64,000 nt of DNA from Cyrtodaria siliqua. Lineage: Eukaryota; Mollusca; Bivalvia; Adapedonta; Hiatellidae. Each line of letters opens with the position of its first letter. The first letter of the stretch is position 1. The translations under genes were made by a program, and so were the position numbers. Of this stretch, positions 43,970 to 56,345 are shown piece after piece. The stretch covers positions 248,001 through 312,000 of the forward strand of contig JAWPHD010001275.1 of assembly GCA_037043455.1 (NCBI GenBank), read 5' to 3'. The notes below the pieces were generated by a model. The model saw only the letters and a program-made list of their open reading frames with translations. It was not told the origin of the DNA and searched no databases.

Positions 43970-45095
43970 GTTGGGGTTTCAGTAGGTGCAATCATAGAGT
44001 CCCAAGAGGTAGTCCAGTCATCGCACAAGTGAAAAGTGAAGCGTAATGACTGACTGTAGAGGGGTCAATCACTAAACATGCAATGCGCTGTAAAACCAAA
44101 GGGTTATATCCTTTTCTGACGAACTTCCTGATTAAATTTGTAAAGCGGTCAGGAAACCCGTCAGACCCCTTTACCTTTCGAAGTTTATAGAAAACATCTC
44201 CATAAAACGAGGATTGTGATATGCCTAGTCGCAGAAGTGTTTTAAGGTTGGTGTTGTACTTTTTCAGCAGGCCCTCGGTTTCGACGGTAGAATTTAGATA
44301 AAGATCTACGTAGTTTGTGATAACGAAAACCTTACTGAAAAAGTTTACTTCTAATAACTTGATTTCGATCATTGAAGTCTATAACATCGTTACACGCTCT
44401 AGTAAATCGAATGAGCTGGAAGATATACATCCCGTATTAGGTAGCACGAGATAAATCTCCATCCAGGTGTGGATAGTTAACGATGTTAAAATTGAAATTA
44501 TCTCTCTTATCATAGATTTTGTAGTATGTATACAATCATATAAAATCAAGAGATGAAGATCGAGAAATGCTGCTACTGTATTCGAACTGTTGGCTTTATT
44601 CAATGTGAGCTCTGGTGGATAAATCTTAGTAACCATATAAGCAAAGAACGGATTATCAATAGTGAATATGTCATCAAGATACCGAGAAGTATTATTAAAG
44701 TCATAAATAATTTCACCCTGGCTAGCAGGTGACAAACTCAACATAAAATCTCTTTCGTAGCAGTACTAAAACAAATCTGCAACACGTGGCACACAGTTAG
44801 TACCCATAGGAATACCAACAACCTGGCGGTAAATAGTGTTACTGTATCTTATAAAGATGTTATCCAGAAGAAAACGTAAGGCTCTACAAACATCAATACA
44901 AGTCCACAAATTACACTAATCAATGGGGGCTTTAGTAAAGAAAGCTCTGACAGTATTACAAGCTAGAAAAGTTGTACCTTCTCTAGCAAATGTCTTCTGA
45001 ATAAGCTGAAGAATTTTTTCTTGGATCAGATAATGTGGAAGTGTAGTATACAGTGTAGAAAAATCGTAGGTGCTTAGAGAAGAGGCATGAAAATG
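43970..45095 (-). pseudogene. PLE-B RT, motif A to C-terminus
   Basis: From about 45095 down, the minus strand reads LSTYDFSTLYTTLPHYLIQE (motif A), FAREGTTFLACNT, LRFLLDNIFIRYSNTIYRQ, VVGIPMGTNCVPRVADLF (motif B), YERDFMLSLSPASQGEI, SRYLDDIFTIDNPFF (motif C, intact) and IYPPELTLNKANSSNT. Then come frame-broken connection text and LLRLGISQSSFYGDVFYKLR, ending in FTCAMTGLPLGTL near 43992. It is clearly a sister lineage of PLE-A. At least three frame breaks; an internal stop (TAG) follows VADLF. The N-terminal part is missing. Confidence 0.8.
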
Positions 45096-45111
45096 CTTAC
45101 ACCGTAGTTTG

Positions 45112-45306
45112 CCAGTTACCTGGTAATAAATGCGTTGAAAATTAGTGGTATGACGTAACCTGGTAATAAATGCGACGGAAACTAGTGATACGACACAACC
45201 TTGTAATAAATGCTACAAAACCTAGTGATTCGACTTAACCTAGTAATGAATATGACGGAATTTAGTGGTACGACGGACCCGGGTAGTAAATGCGACAAAA
45301 ATTAGG
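45112..45306. repeat. 40-bp minisatellite, left array (about 5 units)
   Basis: GGTAATAAATGCGACGGAAA and ACTAGTGATACGACRYAACC units, period 40-41 bp. It ends at the left end of the PLE-A copy. Confidence 0.85.
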
Positions 45307-47411
45307 GATATATTTTCAAAAACTACTATATATTAATAAAGGTATTGGTTTCATTGACATGCCTAGTATTTTTCGAGATACTCATGTAGTTGATTCTATC
45401 CCAAAATATTTCAAAAATTCCGAAAGTCCTATAATTTGTTATAAGTATAAAAAGCCTATTAAAAGTATTATTTTCAACTACAACAAAATAGTTTCTGACC
45501 TTGATATAGTACATAACACTCCGAAGGAACGTGTATGCAACACATCAAAATTTTGCTATGCTCCAGCAGGTCATGTCATCACTGGTAATTTTGATATTAT
45601 TGATAAACGTATTCGGCATTTGTTTTCAAAAGGTCCTAAATATAGATTACCTTCAACTATTGATTTTAATGCCTGTCGTGCCCAGATCGCCCACTCCATT
45701 GAAGATTTTAGTATTCAATGGTGTCGTAGAGAACATGCGGACCCAAACTCGCTTTCTACTTGGAAAAAGTAAATTATTAAAATTATAGATACACGTATTA
45801 ACTTTTATAATGATAACCCCTCTTTACTACCTCCGAGACCTAGGTTTTCCTTTCATAATTTAAAATCGGGAATTCAGGAATTTCATAATAAATTTGTTTT
45901 AGTTCCTGTAGATAAAGCAGCTAATAATGTAATTCGGCAGCACCAATTCGTATACTCCAGTTAATGCTACTGAGGAGGATGTTGTTTCCGCACATATCAC
46001 TCGATGCACTACTTTCAAGGCTGATGTAAACGATAAGCAAAATAAACTGCCTACCATGTACTGGATTCCTAAATTACATAAAAATTCGTATAAGGCTCTC
46101 TTTATTTCTAATTCTAGTGCCTGCACCACAACAAACATCTCCAAATGTTTAACTTCTTGTCTTACTGCCGTTAAAGATCACGTTAAACTACATTACGATA
46201 AAACTAATGAAAACTCTGGGATTAATTTATGTTGGTCTATAAAAAATTCAGGAGACGTTCTTGATAAAATTTCCAATAAAGGTCAAGTTTCATCAATAAG
46301 TACTTATGACTTCTCTACACTATATACAACCTTACCACATCATCTTATCAAAGACAAGCTAATTTCTCTTATTCAAAAGACATTCGCTAGAGAAAATACT
46401 ACATTTTTGGCATATAATAATATTAAAGCGTTTTTTACTAACGGCAGTTTAAACAATTATACTATGTGGACTTGCTATGCAGTTTGTGAAGCACTCATCT
46501 TCCTATTAGATAATATTTTCTTCAGGTACCACCGTTTATAGACAAATTGTTGGTATTCCTATTGGTACGAACTGTGCACCACTTGTCGCAGATTTGTTTT
46601 TATTTTGCTATGAAAGAGATTTCATGTTGATTCTTTCACCAGATACCCAGGCATATGTTATTGAAGCTTTTAATGACACCTATCGGTATCTGGATGACAT
46701 ACTGAACATTAAAAACCCTTTCTTTCCAACTATGGTTGATAATATTTATCCTAAAGAACTTCAGCTTAATAGAGCTAATATATCTGATAATAACGCTTCT
46801 TTTCTTGATTTAGATCTCTCGATTGAATAGGGACAAATAATTAACAAAATCTATGACAAGAGAGATGATTTTAATTTTGACATTGTTAATAACCCCCCGC
46901 CCCCCCCCCCCCCCCCCCCCCACACTTGGATGGGGATGTTCCCCCAGCAACTTCTTATGTGGTGTATGTTTCTCAACTTATTCGTTTTTCAAGAGCTTGT
47001 ACTCGAGTTGAGGACTTTAGTATTCGTAATCTTTGTATCACTAAAAAGCTACTCAATCAGGGTTACCGTTACCATAAACTTCGTAAAACCTTTGCAAAAT
47101 TGTATTATGGTAACCCTGATCTTTTTTCCAAATATAAAAATATTTTAAGGACTCTTCTGCGACCAGGACTATCACAACCTGACTACTATGGTGATGTGAT
47201 TTTTAAACTTCGTAAGATTCTTGGTCATGATTACTTTCATACTATCTTTGTTAAACTTGTTAAAAGGTTTATCAAAAGAGGTTATGACCCTATCATTTTG
47301 CAACGTACTGCATGTTTGGTGGTGGACCCTTTTACAGTTCGCCACTATGCTTTCCTCTTTAGCTGTACGATTACCGGACAGGCTGTGGAACCTATGATGA
47401 CGCCTAACTAA
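45307..47411 (+). pseudogene. PLE-A reverse transcriptase
   Basis: Order of segments: INKGIGFIDMPSIFRDTHVV (45344), IICYKYKKPIKSIIFNYNKI, CNTSKFCYAPAGHVITGNFD, KGPKYRLPSTIDFNACRAQI and WCRREHADPNSLSTWKK (stop 45770). In other frames come FHNKFVLVPVDKAANNVI, then YWIPKLHKNSYKALFIS (46060), SSISTYDFSTLYTTLPHHLI (motif A), VGIPIGTNCAPLVADLFLF (motif B, about 46550), YRYLDDILNIKNPFF (motif C, intact Asp-Asp, about 46685), LDLDLSIE stop, KIYDKRDDFNFD, a C-run, and a long last frame 46926-47411 ending TGQAVEPMMTPN. Such RTs copy element RNA at the target. At least four frame breaks and two stops make this copy dead. Confidence 0.85.
46893..46921 (+). repeat. Poly-C expansion inside the RT frame
   Basis: A 29-base run of C with one G. 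At the related spot in the 40-kb piece the sequence is TTATCCCCATTTCGATG, so the run grew from a CCCC codon pair. Confidence 0.85.
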
Positions 47412-47916
47412 AGCCCATTGGGACGGTGGCGTTTGATGTGTGTCTATGATCTTTCCTGTCGTGCTCTTAATGGTTTATTCTCGTGTTGCTCTGGCTTCTG
47501 CAAAGTCATTGAGTATCTTCATTTTGGCTTTCTAGGCTATTGTTTGTTTGTATTATATTTACACGAGCGTATTTGTGTTTTACTTATATTGCCTATTGAT
47601 GCTGTCTTGTTGGTTAGAGATTAGATAATGGCGGGGATTTGTTTATATACACTGTCCTGTTTTAATGGGTTGACAGTAGGGTAAATGTGATGTTTGGTGC
47701 ACCCTAGAACCGGTTTAAACCCGCAGTGGCCTACTTTGCCACTGACCGTTCCAAGGCGGTAGCCCTGTTGTCAACCCTTTTGTGTTTGTGATGTCGTTTG
47801 CATTTATTATTGCTTTTGCCATCTTGTTTGTCTGTTTGCGTGTTTGTTTCTTTGTTTTGGGGTTGACTGTCCTCCTTGAATGCTACTTTCCCTATCCGAT
47901 CTTTTTATACTTCTTT

Positions 47917-48732
47917 GTAATGAATGCGACGGAATTTAGTGGAACGACTTAACCCGGTAATATATGCGACGGAAACTAGGAATACGATGTAACCTGGTAA
48001 TAAATGCTACGAAAACTAGTGATTCGACGTAACCGAGTAATAAATGCTACGTAAACTGGTGATCGGCGTAAACTTGTAATGAATGCGATGGAATTTAGTG
48101 GTACGACGTAACCTGGTAATACATGCGACGGAAACTAGGAATACGATGTAACCTGGTAATAAATGGTACAAAAACTAGTGATTCGACGTAACCGAGTAAT
48201 AAATGCGACGGAATTTGGTGATACTACGTTACCTAGTAATACATACTACATAATTTGGTGATACGACTGCGACGGAATTTGGTGATACGACGTTACCTAG
48301 TAATACATACTACATAATTTGGTGATACGACGTAACCGAGAAATAAATGCGACGGAATTTGGTGATACGGCGTTACCTAGTATTAAATGCTACGTACTTT
48401 TGTGATACGACGTAACCTTGCAATAAATTCTACGACTACTAGTGATTCGACGTAATAACCTAGTAATAAATGCGATTAAAATTGGTGATACGACGGTACC
48501 CAGTAATAAAACTGACGGTATTCAGTGATACGACGTAACCTGGTAATACATGCTACGAAAACTAGGGATTCGATTAACCTAGTAATAAATGCGACGGAAT
48601 TTGGTGATACGACGTTACCTAGTAATAAATGCGACGGAATTTTGCGATACGATGTAACATGGTAATACATGCTACGAAAACTAGTGATTTGACGTAATGT
48701 TGTAATCAATGCGACGGAATTTGGTGATAAGG
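47917..48732. repeat. 40-bp minisatellite, right array (about 20 units)
   Basis: Unit type GTAATAAATGCGACGGAATT plus TGGTGATACGACGTTACCTA. Variants recur every fourth unit near 47930 and 48089, giving a higher-order period of about 159 bp. The same unit occurs singly or twice in the duplicated block (8470-8540, 25620-25690, 43385-43460). Confidence 0.85.
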
Positions 48733-49492
48733 ACAAGGACTATCACAACCTGACTTCTATGGTGATGTGATTTATAAACTTCGTAAGATTCTTGGTCATG
48801 ATCACTTTCATACTATCTTTGTTAAACTTGTTAAACAGTTTATCAGAAGAGGTTATGACCCTATCATTTTGCAACGTACTGCATATACTTGGTGGTGGAC
48901 CCTTTTACAGTTCGCCACTATGCTTTCCTCTTTAATTGTACGATGACCGGAAAGGCTGTGGACCCTATGATGACGCCTACCTAAAGCCCATTGCGACGGT
49001 GGCATTTGATGTTTGTCCATGATCTTTCTTGTCGTGCTCTTAATGGTTTATTCTCTTACTGTTCTGACTTCTGCCAAGTCATTGAGTACCTTCATTGTGG
49101 CTTTCTAGGCTATTGTTTTTTGTATTATATTTACACGAGCATATTTGTGTTTTACTTATATTGCCTATTGATGCTGCCTTGTTGGTTAGAGATTAGATCA
49201 TGGTGGGGATTTCTTTATTTACACTGTCCTCTTTTAATGGGATGACAGTAGGGTAAGTGTGAGGTTTGGTGCACCCTAGAACCGGTTTAAACCCCCGGTG
49301 GCCTACTTTGCCACTGACCGTTCCAAGGCGGTAGCCCTTTTGTCAACCCGTTTGTGTTTGTTATATCGTTTGCATTTATTATTGCTTTTGCCTTCTTGTT
49401 TGTCTGTTTGCTTGTTTGTTTCTGTGTTTGGTGGTTGGCTGTCCTCCTTGAATGCTACTTTCCCTGTCCGATCTTTTTATATTTCTTTTCAG
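48733..49492 (+). pseudogene. PLE-A RT C-terminus plus 3' region
   Basis: GGACTATCACAACCTGACTT opens with SQPDFYGDVIYKLRKILGHD text, then HFHTIFVKLVKQFI. A small TA insertion after the TACTGCATA stretch breaks the frame. The stop and complete 3' region follow to CCGATCTTTTTATATTTCTT at about 49490. Confidence 0.75.
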
Positions 49493-49790
49493 TAGATTGT
49501 ACTAGAGTTTACGAATTAGTACATCCGAGTTCCTGAGATAAAACATTGACGTAATGGAGTTGTCGAACAATACTCATATTCTTAGCTGCTTTATCAGCAG
49601 GAACTAAAACTTATTATGGAATTCCTGGATTCCCGATTTTAAATTACGAAATGAAAACCTAGGTCTAGGGGGAAGTTATTCGTATAGAAGTAAATACGGG
49701 TATCTATGGCGTTAAAAATAGTATTTTTCCAATTAGAAAGGGAGTTAGGGTCAGCATGTTCTCTACGACACCATTAACAAATTAATTAAA
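49493..49790 (-). pseudogene. PLE-A N-terminal RT piece
   Basis: The minus strand corresponds to CRREHADPNSLSNWK, IDTRIYFYTN and the LPPRPRF...FHNKF.LVPADKAA region (45730-45940 in the complete copy), with stops. It meets the plus copy head-on at 49492. Confidence 0.6.
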
Positions 49791-49877
49791 ACCATGAACA
49801 ATTTAAAAACAGTACCATAACTATGTGTGGAAACTTTAATTTCGTTTAAGATCCAATCCTAAATTACTCTAATTACC

Positions 49878-50130
49878 AATATTAACTTATTTAGATACAA
49901 TCCGGTATGATCGAATTGTACGTCAAACACCAGTGGGATTATTTACCAAGTGTCGTAATTGAAGTTTTATTTTATAAATTCCGGACACTCGTTGACCCTT
50001 ATTACAATAATAAACTCATTTATATACAATACCGTATGACCGAATAGTACGGCTGCTGTATGTACTCAAACATCAGTGGGATTATTTACCAAGTGTCGGT
50101 ATTAAAGTTTTATTTTATAAATACTGGGCA
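49878..50130. repeat. Direct duplication, period about 130 bp
   Basis: AGTGGGATTATTTACCAAGT and AAGTTTTATTTTATAAAT occur at about 49932 and 50070 within similar contexts. Noncoding. Confidence 0.7.
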
Positions 50131-50329
50131 TTCAATCCCAGTGCGGACATTTCGCAGAGGACGGTTCCAAACATACACCGCTAAACCGTCTAATGTGCAA
50201 CAGTTGAACAATGTAGTTTGGAGTCCGACTTTTAAATTTCACCATGGCCTGTGGGCTACCTCGAACGGGTATACATGAATATTTTTAATAATAATTGGAA
50301 ATAGAACTAACTAGATTAATTTATCGAAA

Positions 50330-50760
50330 ACAACTCTGCTTCTCGAATTTAAGGCAGATTCTGATTGGATTAAATTTCCCAAATCATCATAAAAAATCCC
50401 CATAAAACATCGAAATATTATACATGTATTTCCATCATAAAACATGTTGATTTAGGATATTTTGACTGAAATCTGCATTTGTACGGATGCAGTTATACTG
50501 AGAGTATATTTGCAAAAATGTTTGACTGCCATTCTGGGAGTGGCCACCTTCAGTAAAATATTAGAGGCTGAACGCATCCCATTATCCCCAATTTGCTGGT
50601 CATTTTTGAGTGTCTCTAAGATAGTTCTTTAAAAAAAGTTAGGTGTTATCATCCGTTCCGATATAAGAATAGGTGTTGTAGGCCAAAATGCTATAATGAA
50701 GGCCTATGGGAAATTCAATAGTGGTATATTACCTAAAGCTAGATTCTTCATACTAGGATA
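50330..50760. repeat. About 400-bp repeat, first copy
   Basis: CATCATAAAACATGTTGATT, ACTGCCATTCTGGGAGTGGC and TTGAGTGTCTCTAAGATAG recur at 51660-52035 in the same orientation, separated by about 900 bp (50761-51659) in which I recognise nothing. A diverged tail (AGGTAGGCCTATGGAAAAT) reappears near 59955. Confidence 0.8.
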
Positions 50761-51659
50761 AAAGTGAAAGTAGACAAAAAGAAATTCTAACAAAATCATT
50801 TGAAAGTGTGAGAAATATTGAATTATGTCGTATTTTGACTTTTCTTATAACGTTTTTAATGACTTTCAAATATTTGAAAGTTTTATTATGCAAAATAGGT
50901 AATTTAAATTATTTTATTAAGGGTTGTGGACGCACAATTAGCCATACCTGACACCTGGTATACAAAATTGGCCTGTAATGCACTTGTTTGACATAATTAA
51001 AGGTATATCTGGTAAGTTTTATTCATTACTGGGGGCTTTGCATACATTTTTTGGCGAAGATGTCAGAAAGCGGCAATCTACATATGTCCGCAAAGATGTC
51101 GAAAAACCGCTTATGTCTGTTTTGCAAAAGATGTTGAGGTAAACTCTGACTCTGAGTTCATCTCTTGTTTACGGTTAGTGCCCATATGCAAATATTTGAT
51201 GCGGTTTAATACATTTTACAAATTAAATTATTTAGTTGGTAAAAAATATGACCTTTTCTAAAAAAAAAGTTTTATTCTATCCCACCCCCTTCATTTTAAT
51301 GAATTTTCATGGATTTGTACAGTGCTTTTGGACTGCATAATTGCATGAAAATGACCTGTAAAGATGGCACAAACAATATCTAATAAAAACATACATTAAA
51401 TAGTACAGTAACAGGCAATCTTGTGTAATGAGCATATTGTAAAAATGGCATGGCCCTAAAAAGGTAGTTGGGGAGGATAGTCTCAGAATTATTTTTTGTC
51501 ATTTTTAGACTGAAAAGTAGCATTTTCTTGATGGTTTTACATATAGAAACTGCTGAATAATGTTAATTAATCCATTTGAAGGCAGATTTTGAATATATAT
51601 CAAATCAATTCAAAATAACTTTATTTGAAACAAAGTATAGGGTCTATTAGGGCATATAG

Positions 51660-52035
51660 TCAAATTTTGATTCTATTAAATTACCCAAATCATAACAAAT
51701 CCCCATAAAACATCAAAATATTATATTTCCATCATAAAACATGTTGATTTAGGATATTTTGACTGAAATTTGCATTTGTATGGATACAATTGTACTGAGA
51801 GTACATTTGCAAAAGTAAAATTTCTTGACTGCCATTCTGGGCGTGGCCACCTTCAGTGAAATATTAGAGACTGAAAGCATCGCATTACCACCAATTTGCT
51901 GGTCATTTTTGAGTGTCTCTAAGATAGTTCTTTAAAAAAAGTTAGGTTTTATCATCCGTTCTGATATAGGAATAGGTGTTGTAGGCTAAAAGGCTATGAT
52001 GGAGGCCTATGGGAAATTCAATAGTGGTATATGAC
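51660..52035. repeat. About 400-bp repeat, second copy
   Basis: Direct copy of 50330-50760 with scattered substitutions and small indels; ends near GGGAAATTCAATAGTGGTAT. Confidence 0.8.
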
Positions 52036-52169
52036 CTGATGCATTATTTCTTTCAGCAGGTATTCTGACAGTATGTAAATAATCAAGTCTAAAGTATAAC
52101 ATATTCAGTCATTCATCTCAAACTCCAGGGGAAAGAAAACAATACTCTGTACGACACCGATTGCATCCA

Positions 52170-52325
52170 GTAATAATGAGGTTTTTTTGCCACTAACCGT
52201 TCCAAGGCGGTAGCCCTTCTGTCAACCATGTTTATGTTTGTGACCTCATATGCCTTTATTATTACTATTGCCATTCTTGTTTGTCTTTTTGCGTGTTTTG
52301 GGGTTTATTGTGTTATCTACCCAAA
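52170..52325 (+). mobile_element. PLE-A 3' fragment
   Basis: TTGCCACTAACCGTTCCAAG, CTGTCAACCATGTTTATGTT and CTTGTTTGTCTTTTTGCGTG. It is the last PLE-A-like piece before the tandem-array region. Confidence 0.65.
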
Positions 52326-55104
52326 CCTGACCACGTGCTCTAAATTTCCAATCGCATTTTTCTAAGTAATATTACAATTCGAAAACTCAAACTGTAAAAC
52401 AAATGAAGGCATTTCCTACTATTTATGGCAAAAGTGTATGCAAGCGTTTCAGTTATTCGTTCCAGTTAAACAAATGATTAAACTCTCGACATAGTTAAAC
52501 ACCACGTATGAAAAAATGGCGGATTGGAAATACCAGCGAGAAGAAACATTTCCTAAATATTATTCGTCCTTATTTAGGTTTGCGTAAATATACAAGACTA
52601 GAATATTCTAATAGATAATTAATCAGAAAGACATAGTTAGAGCCAAGAGCCGCCGGTGGGGAGACAATTACCTGTCCGATGCAGACGGAGCAAAACATGT
52701 CCGCAATGTTCAAGAGTTACAGCGAAAAGGAATTAAATGCGTATTGGAATTGGGCTTTCAAATCTTCAATCACGTGACAGAACAACATTTTAGTTATTTA
52801 TTTCAATAACCAAACATGTAATTATTTATCTGTTATAATTACGATAATTTTAGATGATATGAATTATTAAGAAGATCATGATTTCACACACCACAAAGGT
52901 CAGAGGGAAGTAAAACAAAACTGAGGTGATCGGTGTCTTGTCATCTAATATTTTATCTATATATATTGAAGAAAAGGCAAATAACAATGCAAGGATCGTT
53001 ATAATTTTATCTTGAATGTCTCGTTGACTGAATGCCATGTTACATAACGTACACGTAAATGGATTCTACCTGACATGTCGCACTCGTCACAATTGAAATC
53101 TATCTTGTCAGTGTACATACGCCCGTGTTGGTTAAACTCCGATGACGTGGCCAGCGTTTTTTTACAAGCATGGCATTAACACATGTATTGTCAACAGTAC
53201 TCTGAGCATGACTGTCTTTATATTTTCTGACTGATGTCATGACGATTTAAAGCGTTAGTGCAGTAGGCAACTACGTACACGTATAACAATGCTCTTGCCT
53301 CTGTATATTCACTTTCCCTACAGCACTTTTACTTAATATTTAGTCTTATAACAATCGACCCACAAAAGAGTCAATGTTTGTCAGCACCACAATGCACGGC
53401 AGTGTAACCGACCGTTCTTTAAAATGCACGCGTTCATCCTCGTGGAGAAAATATTGTTTTTTCTCAAATCAATGACGGTCTTCTGGTAAGTATAGAGTAA
53501 ACAGTTGATGTTTTACTTCTGTCATTATCATTACCTGTAAAAAGAACAAATTGGACGCCAATTAGTTGATTTTACACAGTTACATGCGCGTGTATAATTT
53601 GCCCACATAAACAAGTAGAGAACTAAATCTGACGCAAATGTTAGTAAAGGGAGGTTGAAGATGTGTCATCAATTACACCATCTATACAGGCCTGTCCGTT
53701 ACAGTGAAACGCTCTGAAACAGCACATGTAATCAACTTTCTCCACATGCAGACGACTCGAAAATGTACGTACAAATCAGCTAGGATTAAAGTTTGTTCAT
53801 GATTCCAAATTATTTCCTTAAAACTATGTATTTTCTGTTTATTTTTTGGAACTGTGAAACATTTTTTCAGTATTATAGTGTTACTATTAAAATCCATTAT
53901 TTTATTTTATTTTAATTTCCACTGCTCTTGCACTATTTATCACATAAAAATGCACTGCTATAAACTTGTTGGACCAAAAATGATGTAACCTCATGAGTAG
54001 CATGATTAAACAGAACTTCACACTGCCAGCAAATAGTTCATGACTTAAGGTATCAGTGGTAAAGGATAATTAATTGCCAATTATAGTCGGTCTGGGGAAA
54101 CAGTATATGTAATGTATACGCAAGATCTGTGTATAATTTGGACATTTTAAGACGACTGTGTTGGAAATAAAAATTCAAAAATAAAGCATAGCTGTACAAA
54201 TTGTTGCAAGGAATGGCTGCACATGATGGAGATAATACGATAAGGAAGTTTATAATTATGAGTTAGGAAAATATATCACTGAGGAAATATTCAATCTTCA
54301 TGGGTGGAATCAGTGACGTAATACACCACTTATTAGGTCACTGGCGGGATACAAAAGTGCATAGTTATGTTTCTGATTCTGATGTTCAGTGTGAAAATGG
54401 TAGAGACGATTTGTTATCGGGGACAGTCACAGATGCCAATGTTTCACCTTAGAGTACTGATACAGAGGTTCTCACACAATATAACTACTGCGCTGAGTGG
54501 CGTCTGCTGTAAACACTAACACGTGCATGTGTGTACACTTCTTAGTTCATGACCCCACAGGCTCCTCCCATATATTTTGAAATTTATGTCAGTTAAAAAT
54601 CAGTTTGTAACTAGGAATAAGAAATACTTTCAAATAAGCATTAGTTTACCAGTACAATTGTTTAATATCAGTTTACATCTGTGCACATTTTTTATGTTGT
54701 GGAACTTTCAGTATTTTGAAATAGTATTCCCTGATTTAACCTGCATATATTTATATAAAAGAAAACTGCCCCTGCTCCATCTAGTTGCTTTTGCACGGCA
54801 GTTGGGCTGCTGTTTGAAAATCGTAAAAAGATAATCAACTAATAAGAAGAGCAACTGTCCTAACTTCGGAAACAATGTAATATATCTTTTTCTGTGAACA
54901 CACCACGTGCGAACAATGTGTCGAAATATGTGTACCGTATCTAGCACACAATATGGAAACCACTGCACAATCCTCCGAAGACACTAGGAAACACTTTGCT
55001 AGGTAGGAAATACTGGAACACAAATATCTGCTACTCGAACAGAAACACAGTGCATGAATAGTGTGCCTTTGTACTTGAGAACGAAGCAAGAGTATACTTT
55101 ATTT
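52326..55104. other. Unassigned low-repeat region
   Basis: About 2.8 kb with no recognised repeat. A 62-codon minus ORF (52850-53038) reads MAFSQRDIQDKIITILALLF and ends in a hydrophobic stretch (PLTFVVCEIMIFLIIHII), so it would be a small protein with two membrane segments. No homologue, splice site or promoter supports it. The ORFs at 53682-53897, 54577-54834 and 54708-55089 are likewise unsupported. Confidence 0.3.
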
Positions 55105-55495
55105 CGGCATTATATAAGCTCCCGACCTGGCCACGTATGCACCATCTCAGTGTGTCGGCATTATATACGCACCCATCCCGACCACCTTTGTATCCTCTCA
55201 GTGTGTCGGCATTATATAAGCATACATCCCGACCACGTATGCACCATCTCAGTGTGTCGGCATTATATAAGCACCCAATCCGACCACGTTTGCATCATCT
55301 CAGTGTGCCGGATTTATATAAGCACCCATCCCGGCCACGTATGCGCCATCTCAGTGTGTCGAATTATATAAGAAACCATCCCGGCCACGTATGCGCCATC
55401 TCAGTGTGTCGGCATTATATAAGAACTCATCCCGACCACGTATGCATCTTCTCAGTGTGTCGGCATTATATAAGAACCCAACCCACACGAACATA
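55105..55495. repeat. 51-bp tandem array, 7-8 units
   Basis: CTCAGTGTGTCGGCATTATA with CCCGACCACGTATGC recurs about every 51 bp from 55146 to 55450. As 51 is divisible by 3, two overlapping frames stay open; both are artefacts. Confidence 0.9.
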
Positions 55496-56345
55496 TTTCA
55501 CATTTTATTCGATTAGTGGTGTTAACGTTGAATCAGATATGTTTTCCTTTTAATATGGTGTATACTATAATACATTATATCTACGCAAAATGCATTTTAC
55601 AACTATATCTTGTATTTTTGATACACCGTGAAATCAACCCTGTTCTGTTATTGGAAGTCTACTATTGGTATGCGTACTGACAAATAACATAATACTCCTT
55701 ATTTGTAAATGTACGTGCACAAATTGGGTATGGTACATTTTATTATTTCGTCAAGTAAACACAATACACTTTGGCAAAATCTGTTTAAATGAGTTGTCTG
55801 ATCAAGTTTGTCAATTGTTTAAACACAATAACACTTTTGATAGAAAAAACAACATGTTCATGATTTCCATTGAATATATTTGCGAAACAAAATGAGTTTC
55901 ACATGTTACATAAAAAGGTGCAGACCTACTGCCACCACACCTCTCTTATATATACGAGTGTAATGAATGAGTATCTCGACCGACATTAGAAGTCTTATCA
56001 CTCGAGGCTTCAATCTGGGGGATGAAACGGATTCTTGACCACTTTAAAGATAAATATACTATTGTTCAATATTATGAGTATGTATAAGGTAAAGTTGTAA
56101 ATAAACCAGCCAACTGGAGAGTCAACTAAATTAAGTATCTTATATATTCCTTGTCATTAACACGCAAAACATGTTTTAGTTCTGGTAAAGTACTTATCCC
56201 GTAAGATTCCGAACACTCAGAGTTTACCTGTTATGGAAACCAACGAGAATTGAAATCGGAATTATTCCTTGCGGAAACTATTTTTATATCACGGGAAATC
56301 GAGAATGTCAATTGTGATTAAAGCAATAGATGCGCCCAAGCACAT
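55496..56345. other. Unassigned sequence
   Basis: About 850 bp without recognisable gene or repeat. Confidence 0.3.

Larger units (their letters stand above)
45307..47916 (+). mobile_element. PLE-A, most complete copy (2.6 kb)
   Basis: It spans the N-terminal RT extension, RT core, thumb/connection, stop and full 3' noncoding region, ending CCGATCTTTTTATACTTCTT at about 47916. The N-terminal endonuclease is absent, so this is 5'-truncated relative to the piece at 29450. Minisatellite units lie on both sides. Confidence 0.75.

Noticed and set aside
52850..53038. 62-codon two-helix membrane protein
   Set aside because: Hydrophobic ORFs arise readily in AT-rich DNA; no second copy or signal supports it. 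Mentioned within the unassigned region only.
55054..55553. Two overlapping Cys/His-rich repeat ORFs resembling zinc fingers
   Set aside because: Both come from the 51-bp array in two frames; no zinc-finger spacing is conserved.
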